Below are positions 52,349 through 63,572 of a stretch of DNA of 64,000 nt, in pieces (the first letter of the stretch is position 1; every line of letters starts with the position of its first letter). Under the pieces are notes generated by a model. The model saw only the letters and a program-made list of their open reading frames with translations. It did no database searches and was not told the origin of the DNA. Both the position numbers and the translations under genes were made by a program. Origin of the DNA: Megalopta genalis (taxonomy: Eukaryota; Arthropoda; Insecta; Hymenoptera; Halictidae); the NCBI RefSeq assembly GCF_051020955.1, contig NW_027476494.1, positions 124,001 through 188,000 on the forward strand. Direction: 5' to 3'.

Positions 52349-53800
52349 GTGTTAGCTTCAAATCCAAGCGAAACGCATGATTTATCTTCAAATCAATGCG
52401 AAGATGAAAGTTTTGCTTCAAACCCATGCGAAGCGAATGTTTTAGCTTCAAATACTTGTGATATACATGATTTAACTTCAAATGCAGGCGAAACAAACGA
52501 GTTAGCTTCGAATCCATGCCATACACACGATTTAGATTTAAATCAATGCGAAGTAGAAGGCTTATCTTCAAATCCATTCGAAACAAATGGTTTAGCTTCA
52601 AACACTTGCGATATAAATGAAATAGCTTCAAATGATGACGAAACAAACGAGTTAGTTTCAAATCCATGCGAAACATATGATTTAGCATCAAATCAATGCG
52701 AAGTAGAAGGCTTACCTTCAAATCAATCCGAAACAAATGGTTTAGCTTCAAATACTTGTGATATACATGATTTATCTTCAAATACAGGCGAAACAAAAGA
52801 GTTAGCTTCATATCCATGCGAAACACATTATTTAGCTTCAAATTCATGCGAAATACATGGTTTAGCTCAATATTCATGCGACACAGATGGTTTATATTCA
52901 GATACTTGTGATAAACATGATTTAGCTTCAACTGCAATCGAAACAAACGAGTTAGCTTCAAATCCAAGCGAAACACATGATTTACCTCCAGATCAATGCG
53001 AAGTAGAAGACCTAGCTTCAAATCAATGCGAAGTAGAAGGCTTAGATTCAAATTCATGCGAAACAAATGGTTTAGCTTCAAATACTTGTGATATGCATGA
53101 TTTAGCTACAACTGCATGCGAAACAAACGAGTTAGCTTCAAAACCAAGCGAAACACATGATTTACCTCCAAATCAATGCGAAGTAGAAGACTTAGCTTCA
53201 AATCAATGCGAAGTAGAAGGCTTAGATTCAAATTCATGCGAAACAAATGGTTTAGCTTCAAATACTTGTGATATGCATGATTTAGCTTCAACTGCATGCG
53301 AAACAAACGAGTTAGCTTCAAAACCAAGCGAAACACATGATTTAGCTTCAAATCAAAGCGAAGTAGAAGGCTTAGCTTCAAATCCAAGCGAAACACATGA
53401 TTTACCTCCAAATCAATGCGAAGTAGAAGACTTAGCTTCAAATCAATGCGAAGTAGGAGGCTTATCTTCAAATCCATGCGAAACAAATGGTTTAGCTTCT
53501 AATACTTTTGATAAACATGATTTAGCTTCAACTGCATGCGAAACAAACGTGTTAGCTTCAAATCACAGCGAAACACATGATTTAGCTTCAAATCAATGCG
53601 AAGTAGAAGGCATATCTTCAAATCCATGTGAAGCAAACGGTTTACCTTCAAATACTTGTGCTATACATGATTTAGCTTCAACTGCATGCGAAACAAACGA
53701 GTTAGCTTCAAAACCAAGCGAAACACATGATTTAGCTTCAAATCATAACGAAGTAGAAGGCTTAGCTTCAAATTCATGCGAAACAAATGGTTTAGCTTAA
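52349..53800 (+). other. 483-codon repeat-derived open frame, longest on +
   Basis: Begins MLASNPSETHDLSSNQCEDE just after J monomer 27 and runs to GGTTTAGCTTAAAATAC. It contains about one Cys per decapeptide. Paralogous starts at 54637, 58706 and 61392 are shorter because of indels or the 720-bp loss. Absence of F monomers over 1.45 kb explains the openness. Confidence 0.17.
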
Positions 53801-54544
53801 AATACTTGTGATATACATGTTTCAGCTTCAGCTGCATGCGAAACAAACGCTTTACCTTCAAATCCAAGCGAAACAAACGGTTTAGCTTCAAATACTTGTG
53901 ATATACATGATTTATCTTCAAATGCAGGCGAAACAAAAGAGATAGCTTCAAATCCATGCGAAACACAACATTTAGCTTCAAATTCATGCGAAACACATAG
54001 TTTAGCTTAATATTCATGCGAAACACATGGTTTATACTCAGATACTTGTGATAAATATGATTTAGCTTCAACTGCATGCGAAACAAACGAGTTAGCTTCA
54101 AATCCATGCGAAACACATGATTTAGCTTCAAATCAATGCGAAGTACAAGGCTTATGTTCAAATACATGAGAAACATATGATTTATCATCAGATAATTGCG
54201 ATATATGTGATATAGCTGCAAATGCAGGCGAAACAATCGAGTTAGTTTCAAATCAATGCGAAGTAGAAAGCTTATCTTCAAATCAATGCGAAACAAATGG
54301 TTTAGATTCAAATACTTGTGATATACATGATTTAGCTTCAAATGCAGTCGAATCAAACGAGTTAGCTTCAAATCCATGCGATTCACATGATTTAGCTTCG
54401 AATCAATGCGAAGTAGAAGGCTTAGCTTCAAACACATGAGAAACAAATGATTTATCTACAGATAATTGCGATATAAGTGATGCAGCTTGAAATCCATGCG
54501 AAACACATGATTTAGCTTCAAATTCAAGCGAATCACATGGATTA

Positions 54545-54582
54545 GCTTCATAGATTCATATTCTTGCGAAACGGATGGATTA
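54545..54582. repeat. J monomer 28, GATTC subtype
   Basis: 2,288 bp after J27 (76 x 30 + 8). Opens block D2. Confidence 0.9.
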
Positions 54583-56678
54583 GATCCAGATACTTGTGAT
54601 GTACATGTTTTAGCTTCAACTGCATGCGAAACAAACGTGTTAGCTTCAAATCCAAGCGAAACGCATGATTTATCTTCAAATCAATGCGAAGATGAAAGTT
54701 TTGCTTCAAACCCATGCGAAGCGAATGTTTTAGCTTCAAATACTTGTGATATACATGATTTAACTTCAAATGCAGGCGAAACAAACGAGTTAGCTTCGAA
54801 TCCATGCCATACACACGATTTAGATTTAAATCAATGCGAAGTAGAAGGCTTATCTTCAAATCCATTCGAAACAAATGGTTTAGCTTCAAACACTTGCGAT
54901 ATAAATGAAATAGCTTCAAATGAAGACGAAACAAACGAGTTAGTTTCAAATCCATGCGAAACATATGATTTAGCATCAAATCAATGCGAAGTAGAAGGCT
55001 TACCTTCAAATCAATCCGAAACAAATGGTTTAGCTTCAAATACTTGTGATATACATGATTTATCTTCAAATACAGGCGAAACAAAAGAGTTAGCTTCATA
55101 TCCATGCGAAACACATTATTTAGCTTCAATTCATGCGAAATACATGGTTTAGCTCAATATTCATGCGACACAGATGGTTTATATTCAGATACTTGTGATA
55201 AACATGATTTAGCTTCAACTGCAATCGAAACAAACGAGTTAGCTTCAAATCCAAGCGAAACACATGATTTACCTCCAGATCAATGCGAAGTAGAAGACCT
55301 AGCTTCAAATCAATGCGAAGTAGAAGGCTTAGATTCAAATTCATGCGAAACAAATGGTTTAGCTTCAAATACTTGTGATATGCATGATTTAGCTACAACT
55401 GCATGCGAAACAAACGAGTTAGCTTCAAAACAAGCGAAACACATGATTTACCTCCAAATCAATGCGAAGTAGAAGACTTAGCTTCAAATCAATGCGAAGT
55501 AGAAGGCTTAGATTCAAATTCATGCGAAACAAATGGTTTAGCTTCAAATACTTGTGATATGCATGATTTAGCTTCAACTGCATGCGAAACAAACGAGTTA
55601 GCTTCAAACCAAGCGAAACACATGATTTAGCTTCAAATCAAAGCGAAGTAGAAGGCTTAGCTTCAAATCCAAGCGAAACACATGATTTACCTCCAAATCA
55701 ATGCGAAGTAGAAGACTTAGCTTCAAATCAATGCGAAGTAGGAGGCTTATCTTCAAATCCATGCGAAACAAATGGTTTAGCTTCTAATACTTTTGATAAA
55801 CATGATTTAGCTTCAACTGCATGCGAAACAAACGTGTTAGCTTCAAATCACAGCGAAACACATGATTTAGCTTCAAATCAATGCGAAGTAGAAGGCATAT
55901 CTTCAAATCCATGTGAAGCAAACGGTTTACCTTCAAATACTTGTGCTATACATGATTTAGCTTCAACTGCATGCGAAACAAACGAGTTAGCTTCAAAACC
56001 AAGCGAAACACATGATTTAGCTTCAAATCATAACGAAGTAGAAGGCTTATCTTCAAATTCATGCGAAACAAATGGTTTAGCTTAAAATACTTGTGATATA
56101 CATGTTTCAGCTTCAGCTGCATGCGAAGCAAACGCTTTACCTTCAAATCCAAGCGAAACAAACGGTTTAGCTTCAAATACTTGTGATATAAATGATTTAT
56201 CTTCAAATGCAGGCGAAACAAAAGAGATAGCTTCAAATCAATGCGAAACACAACATTTAGCTTCAAATTCATGCGAAACACATAGTTTAGCTTAATATTC
56301 ATGCGAAACACATGGTTTATACTCAGATACTTGTGATAAATATGATTTAGCTTCAACTGCATGCGAAACAAACGAGTTAGCTTCAAATCCATGCGAAACA
56401 CATGATTTAGCTTCAAATCAATGCGAAGTACAAGGCTTATCTTCAAATACATGAGAAACAAATGATTTATCTTCAGATAATTGCGATATAAGTGATATAG
56501 CTTCATATGCGGGCGAAACAATCGAGTTAGCTTCAAATGAATTCGAAGTAGAAGGCTTAGCTTCAAATACGTGAGAAACAAATGATTTATCTTCAGATAA
56601 TTGCGATATAAGTGATACAGCTTCAATCCATGCGAAACACATGATTTAACTTCAAATTCATACGAATCACATGGATTA

Positions 56679-56716
56679 GCTTCATAGCTTCATATTCTTG
56701 CGAAACAGGTGGATTA
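56679..56716. repeat. J monomer 29
   Basis: Tail ACAGGTGGATTA. Spacing 2,134 bp is four short of register, matching four 1-bp losses at 55,129, 55,430, 55,609 and 56,625. Confidence 0.9.
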
Positions 56717-57496
56717 GATCCAGATACTTGTGATGTACATGATTTATCTTCAAATACAGGCGAATAAAACGAGTTAGCTTCAAATCCATGCAAAACATAT
56801 GATTTAGCTTCAAATCAGTGCGAAATAGACGGCTTAGCTTCAAATACATGAGAAGCAAATGATTTATCTACAGATAATTGCGAGATAAGTGATATAGATT
56901 CAAATGCAGTCGAATCAATCAAGTTAGCTTCAAATTAATGCGAAGTAGGAGACTTATCTTCAAATCCATGCGAAACAGATGGTTTAGCTTCAAATACTTG
57001 AGATATACATGATTTAGCTTCAACTGCATGCGATACAAACGAGTTAGCTTCAAATCCATGCGAAACACATGATTTAGCTTCAAATCAATGCGAAGTACAA
57101 GGCTTATGTTCAAATACATGAGAAACATATGATTTATCATCAGATAATTGCGATATATGTGATATAGCTGCAAATGCAGGCGAAACAATCGAGTTAGTTT
57201 CAAATCAATGCGAAGTAGAAAGCTTATCTTCAAATCAATGCGAAACAAATGGTTTAGATTCAAATACTTGTGATATACATGATTTAGCTTCAAATGCAGG
57301 CGAAATAAACGAGTTAGCTTCAAATCCATGCGCTACACATGATTTAGCTTCAAATCAATGCGAAGTAGAAGGCTTAGCTTTAAACACATGAGAAACAAAT
57401 GATTTATCTTCAGATAATTGCGATATAAGTGATAGAGCTTCAAATCCATGCCAGACACATGATTTAGCTTCAAATTCATGCGAATCACATGGATTA

Positions 57497-57534
57497 GCTT
57501 CATAGCTTCATATTCTTGCGAAACAGATGAATTA
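57497..57534. repeat. J monomer 30
   Basis: 818 bp after J29 (27 x 30 + 8). Tail ACAGATGAATTA. Confidence 0.9.
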
Positions 57535-58613
57535 GATCCAGATACTTGTGATGTACATGTTTTAGCTTCAACTGCATGCTAAACAAACGTGTTAGCTTCA
57601 AATCTAAGCGAAACACATGATTCATCTTCAAATCAATGCGAAGTTGAAGGCTTTGCTTCAAATCCATGCGAAGCGTCTGGTTTAGCTTCAAATACTTGTC
57701 ATATATATGATTTATCTTCAAATACAGGCGAAGAAAACGAGTTAGCTTCAAATCCATGCGAAACATATGATTTAGCTTCAAATCAATGCGACGTAGAATG
57801 CTAATCATCAAATCAATGTGAAACAAATGGTTTAGCTCCAAATACTTGTGATATACATGATTTATCTTTAAATACAGGCGAATAAAACGAGTTAGCTTCA
57901 AATCCATGCAAAACATATGATTAGCTTCAAATCAGTGCGAAATAGACGGCTTAGCTTCAAATACATGAGAAGCAAATGATTTATCTACAGATAATTGCGA
58001 GATAAGTGATATAGATTCAAATGCAGTCGAATCAATCGAGTTAGCTTCAAATTAATGCGAAGTAGGAGGAATTATCTTCAAATCCATGCGAAACAGATGG
58101 TTTAGCTTCAAATACTTGAGATATACATGATTTAGCTTCAACTGCATGCGATACAAACGAGTTAGCTTCAAATCCATGCGAAACACATGATTTAGCTTCA
58201 AATCAATGCGAAGTACAAGGCTTATGTTCAAATACATGAGAAACAATGATTTATCATCAGATAATTGCGATATATGTGATATAGCTGCAAATGCAGGCGA
58301 AACAATCGAGTTAGTTTCAAATCAATGCGAAGTAGAAAGCTTATCTTCAAATCAATGCGAAACAAATGGTTTAGATTCAAATACTTGTGATATACATGAT
58401 TTAGCTTCAAATGCAGTCGAATCAAACGAGTTAGCTTCAAATCCATGCGATTCACATGATTTAGCTTCGAATCAATGCGAAGTAGAAGGCTTAGCTTCAA
58501 ACACATGAGAAACAAATGATTTATCTACAGATAATTGCGATATAAGTGATGCAGCTTGAAATCCATGCGAAACACATGATTTAGCTTCAAATTCAAGCGA
58601 ATCACATGGATTA

Positions 58614-58651
58614 GCTTCATAGATTCATATTCTTGCGAAACGGATGGATTA
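58614..58651. repeat. J monomer 31, GATTC subtype
   Basis: 1,117 bp after J30, that is the 1,118-bp step less a net 1 bp from indels near 57,920, 58,070 and 58,246. Opens block D3. Confidence 0.9.
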
Positions 58652-60751
58652 GATCCAGATACTTGTGATGTACATATTTTAGCTTCAACTGCATGCGAAA
58701 CAAACGTGTTAGCTTCAAATCCAAGCGAAACGCATGATTTATCTTCAAATCAATGCGAAGATGAAAGTTTTGCTTCAAACCCATGCGAAGCGAATGTTTT
58801 AGCTTCAAATACTTGTGATATACATGATTTAACTTCAAATGCAGGCGAAACAAACGAGTTAGCTTCGAATCCATGCCATACACACGATTTAGATTTAAAT
58901 CAATGCGAAGTAGAAGGCTTATCTTCAAATCCATTCGAAACAAATGGTTTAGCTTCAAACACTTGCGATATAAATGAAATAGCTTCAAATGAAGACGAAA
59001 CAAACGAGTTAGTTTCAAATCCATGCGAAACATATGATTTAGCATCAAATCAATGCGAAGTAGAGGCTTACCTTCAAATCAATCCGAAACAAATGGTTTA
59101 GCTTTCAAATACTTGTGATATACATGATTTATCTTCAAATACAGGCGAAACAAAAGAGTTAGCTTCATATCCATGCGAAAACACATTATTTAGCGTCAAA
59201 TTCATGCGAAATACATGGTTTAGCTCAATATTCATGCGACACAGATGGTTTATATTCAGATACTTGTGATAAACATGATTTAGCTTCAACTGCAATCGAA
59301 ACAAACGAGTTAGCTTCAAATCCAAGCGAAACACATGATTTACCTCCAGATCAATGCGAAGTAGAAGACCTAGCTTCAAATCAATGCGAAGTAGAAGGCT
59401 TAGATTCAAATTCATGCGAAACAAATGGTTTAGCTTCAAATACTTGTGATATGCATGATTTAGCTACAACTGCATGCGAAACAAACGAGTTAGCTTCAAA
59501 ACCAAGCGAAACACATGATTTACCTCCAAATCAATGCGAAGTAGAAGACTTAGCTTCAATCATTGCGAAGTAGAAGGCTTAGATTCAAATTCATGCGAAA
59601 CAAATGGTTTAGCTTCAAATACTTGTGATATGCATGATTTAGCTTCAACTGCATGCGAAACAAACGAGTTAGCTTCAAAACCAAGCGAAACACATGATTT
59701 AGCTTCAAATCAAAGCGAAGTAGAAGGCTTAGCTTCAAATCCAAGCGAAACACATGATTTACCTCCAAATCAATGCGAAGTAGAAGACTTAGCTTCAAAT
59801 CAATGCGAAGTAGGAGGCTTATCTTCAAATCCATGCGAAACAAATGGTTTAGCTTCTAATACTTTTGATAAACATGATTTAGCTTCAACTGCATGCGAAA
59901 CAAACGTGTTAGCTTCAAATCACAGCGAAACACATGATTTAGCTTCAAATCAATGCGAAGTAGAAGGCATATCTTCAAATCCATGTGAAGCAAACGGTTT
60001 ACCTTCAAATACTTGTGCTATACATGATTTAGCTTCAACTGCATGCGAAACAAACGAGTTAGCTTCAAAACCAAGCGAAACACATGATTTAGCTTCAAAT
60101 CATAACGAAGTAGAAGGCTTAGCTTCAAATTCATGCGAAACAAATGGTTTAGCTTAAAATACTTGTGATATACATGTTTCAGCTTCAGCTGCATGCGAAA
60201 CAAACGCTTTACCTTCAAATCCAAGCGAAACAAACGGTTTAGCTTCAAATACTTGTGATATACATGATTTATCTTCAAATGCAGGCGAAACAAAAGAGAT
60301 AGCTTCAAATCCATGCGAAACACAACATTTAGCTTCAAATTCATGCGAAACACATAGTTTAGCTTAATATTCATGCGAAACACATGGTTTATACTCAGAT
60401 ACTTGTGATAAATATGATTTAGCTTCAACTGCATGCGAAACAAACGAGTTAGCTTCAAATCCATGCGAAACACATGATTTAGCTTCAAATCAATGCGAAG
60501 TACAAGGCTTATCTTCAAATACATGAGAAACAAATGATTTATCTTCAGATAATTGCGATATAAGTGATATAGCTTCATATGCGGGCGAAACAATCGAGTT
60601 AGCTTCAAATGAATTCGAAGTAGAAGGCTTAGCTTCAAATACGTGAGAAACAAATGATTTATCTTCAGATAATTGCGATATAAGTGATACAGCTTCAAAT
60701 CCATGCGAAACACATGATTTAACTTCAAATTCATACGAATCACATGGATTA

Positions 60752-60789
60752 GCTTCATAGCTTCATATTCTTGCGAAACAGGTGGATTA
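60752..60789. repeat. J monomer 32
   Basis: Tail ACAGGTGGATTA. Partner of 56679 and 62718. Confidence 0.9.
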
Positions 60790-61299
60790 GATCCAGATAC
60801 TTGTGATGTACATGATTTATCTTCAAATACAGGCGAATAAAACGAGTTAGCTTCAAATCCATGCAAAACATATGATTTAGCTACAAATCAGTGCGAAATA
60901 GACGGCTTAGCTTCAAATACATGAGAAGCAAATGATTTATCTACAGATAATTGCGAGATAAGTGATATAGATTCAAATGCAGTCGAATCAATCAAGTTAG
61001 CTTCAAATTAATGCGAAGTAGGAGACTTATCTTCAAATCCATGCGAAACAGATGGTTTAGCTTCAAATACTTGAGATATACATGATTTAGCTTCAACTGC
61101 ATGCGATACAAACGAGTTAGCTTCAAATCCATGCGAAACACATGATTTAGCTTCAAATCAATGCGAAGTACAAGGCTTATGTTCAAATACATGAGAAACA
61201 TATGATTTATCATCAGATAATTGCGATATAAGTGATGAAGCTTGAAATCCATGCGAAACACATGATTTAGCTTCAAATTCAAGCGAATCACATGGATTA

Positions 61300-61337
61300 G
61301 CTTCATAGATTCATATTCTTGCGAAACGGATGGATTA
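61300..61337. repeat. J monomer 33, GATTC subtype
   Basis: 548 bp after J32, the shortest J-to-J distance in the window (18 x 30 + 8). Opens block D4. Confidence 0.9.
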
Positions 61338-62832
61338 GATCCAGATACTTGTGATGTACATGTTTTAGCTTCAACTGCATGCGAAACAAACGTGTTAGCT
61401 TCAAATCCAAGCGAAACGCATGATTTATCTTCAAATCAATGCGAAGATGAAAGTTTTGCTTCAAACCCATGCGAAGCGAATGTTTTAGCTTCAAATACTT
61501 GTGATATACATGATTTAACTTCAAATGCAGGCGAAACAAACGAGTTAGCTTCGAATCCATGCCATACACACGATTTAGATTTAAATCAATGCGAAGTAGA
61601 AGGCTTATCTTCAAATCCATTCGAAACAAATGGTTTAGCTTCAAACGCTTGCGATATAAATGAAATAGCTTCAAATGAAGACGAAACAAACGAGTTAGTT
61701 TCAAATCCATGCGAAACATATGATTTAGCATCAAATCAATGCGAAGTAGAAGGCTTACCTTCAAATCAATACGAAACAAATGGTTTAGCTTCAAATACTT
61801 GTGATATACATGATTTATCTTCAAATACAGGCGAAACAAAAGAGTTAGCTTCATATCCATGCGAAACACATTATTTAGCTTCAAATTCATGCGAAATACA
61901 TGGTTTAGCTCAATATTCATGCGACACAGATGGTTTATATTCAGATACTTGTGATAAACATGATTTAGCTTCAACTGCAATCGAAACAAACGAGTTAGCT
62001 TCAAATCCAAGCGAAACACATGATTTACCTCCAGATCAATGCGAAGTAGAAGACCTAGCTTCAAATCAATGCGAAGTAGAAGGCTTAGATTCAAATTCAT
62101 GCGAAACAAATGGTTTAGCTTAAAATACTTGTGATATACATGTTTCAGCTTCAGCTGCATGCGAAACAAACGCTTTACCTTCAAATCCAAGCGAAACAAA
62201 CGGTTTAGCTTCAAATACTTGTGATATACATGATTTATCTTCAAATGCAGGCGAAACAAAAGAGATAGCTTCAAATCCATGCGAAACACAACATTTAGCT
62301 TCAAATTCATGCGAAACACATAGTTTAGCTTAATATTCATGCGAAACACATGGTTTATACTCAGATACTTGTGATAAATATGATTTAGCTTCAACTGCAT
62401 GCGAAACAAACGAGTTAGCTTCAAATCCATGCGAAACACATGATTTAGCTTCAAATCAATGCGAAGTACAAGGCTTATCTTCAAATACATGAGAAACAAA
62501 TGATTTATCTTCAGATAATTGCGATATAAGTGATATAGCTTCATATGCGGGCGAAACAATCGAGTTAGCTTCAAATGAATTCGAAGTAGAAGGCTTAGCT
62601 TCAAATACGTGAGAAACAAATGATTTATCTTCAGATAATTGCGATATAAGTGATACAGCTTCAAATCCATGCGAAACACATGATTTAACTTCAAATTCAT
62701 ACGAATCACATGGATTAGCTTCATAGCTTCATATTCTTGCGAAACAGGTGGATTAGATCCAGATACTTGTGATGTACATGATTTATCTTCAAATACAGGC
62801 GAATAAAACGAGTTAGCTTCAAATCCATGCAA
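61303..62832 (-). other. 509-codon repeat-derived open frame with a frame switch
   Basis: The first 36 or so residues are in the alternative minus frame (FEANSFYSPVFEDK type), then J monomer 34 shifts the register by 8 bp and the rest is LKLNH-type. It ends at J monomer 33 in the sequence RKNMNL. The start is shared with 60018-60866. Confidence 0.15.
62718..62755. repeat. J monomer 34
   Basis: 1,418 bp after J33 (47 x 30 + 8). Tail ACAGGTGGATTA. Confidence 0.9.
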
Positions 62833-63534
62833 AACATATGATTTAGCTTCAAATCAGTGCGAAATAGACGGCTTAGCTTCAAATACATGAGAAGCAAATG
62901 ATTTATCTACAGATAATTGCGAGATAAGTGATATAGATTCAAATGCAGTCGAATCAATCAAGTTAGCTTCAAATTAATGCGAAGTAGGAGACTTATCTTC
63001 AAATCCATGCGAAACAGATGGTTTAGCTTCAAATACTTGAGATATACATGATTTAGCTTCAACTGCATGCGATACAAACGAGTTAGCTTCAAATCCATGC
63101 GAAACACATGATTTAGCTTCAAATCAATGCGAAGTACAAGGCTTATGTTCAAATACATGAGAAACATATGATTTATCATCAGATAATTGCGATATATGTG
63201 ATATAGCTGCAAATGCAGGCGAAACAATCGAGTTAGTTTCAAATCAATGCGAAGTAGAAAGCTTATCTTCAAATCAATGCGAAACAAATTGTTTAGATTC
63301 AAATACTTGTGATATACATGATTTAGCTTCAAATGCAGGCGAAACAAACGAGTTAGCTTCAAATCCATGCGCTACACATGATTTAGTTTCAAATCAATGC
63401 GAAGTAGAAGGCTTAGCTTTAAACACATGAGAAACAAATGATTTATCTTCAGATAATTGCGATATAAGTGATAGAGCTTCAAATCCATGCCACACACATG
63501 ATTTAGCTTCAAATCATGCGAATCACATGGATTA

Positions 63535-63572
63535 GCTTCATAGCTTCATATTCTTGCGAAATAGATGAATTA
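63535..63572. repeat. J monomer 35
   Basis: Tail GAAATAGATGAATTA, followed by GCTCCAGATAC instead of GATCCAGATAC. Spacing 817 bp reflects a 1-bp loss near 63,513. Confidence 0.9.

Larger units (their letters stand above)
52257..54544. repeat. GATTC-J block D1 (2,288 bp)
   Basis: Opens with a J monomer spelled CATAGATTCATATTC. It matches the next block (54,545 on) up to about 54,155, then continues like the region near 57.1 kb. Register is perfect, so a + frame of 483 codons stays open from 52,349. Confidence 0.85.
54545..58613. repeat. GATTC-J block D2 (4,069 bp)
   Basis: Begins like D1 but is longer and holds two further J monomers (56679, 57497). It contains seven of the eleven short indels of the 55.1-59.6 kb cluster. 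Bases 54,545 to about 57,155 match D3. Confidence 0.85.
55127..59562. other. Third cluster of short indels
   Basis: Breaks at about 55,129, 55,430, 55,609 and 56,625 (each -1), 57,920 (-1), 58,070 (+1), 58,246 (-1), 59,065 (-1), 59,104 (+1), 59,180 (+1) and 59,560 (-1). Paralogous stretches at 52.3-54.2 and 61.3-63.2 kb keep register. Confidence 0.78.
58614..61299. repeat. GATTC-J block D3 (2,686 bp)
   Basis: Matches D2 to about 61,230, then jumps to the short sequence that precedes every GATTC-J. It carries further 1-bp indels between 59,065 and 59,560. J at 60752 pairs with 56679. Confidence 0.85.
61300..63534. repeat. GATTC-J block D4, short by 24 monomers
   Basis: Matches D3 from 58,614 to about 59,430, then switches to the sequence at about 60,155 onward. 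The missing stretch is 720 bp (2,686 minus 1,966), exactly 24 monomers, bounded by two copies of AAATTCATGCGAAACAAATG. J at 62718 pairs with 60752 and 56679. Confidence 0.87.

Noticed and set aside
52349..53800. Cysteine-rich secreted or silk-like repeat protein on the + strand
   Set aside because: Regular Cys is tempting, but there is no signal peptide or unique terminus, TGA occurs in every F monomer elsewhere, and paralogous copies are broken. Kept only as a low-confidence open frame.
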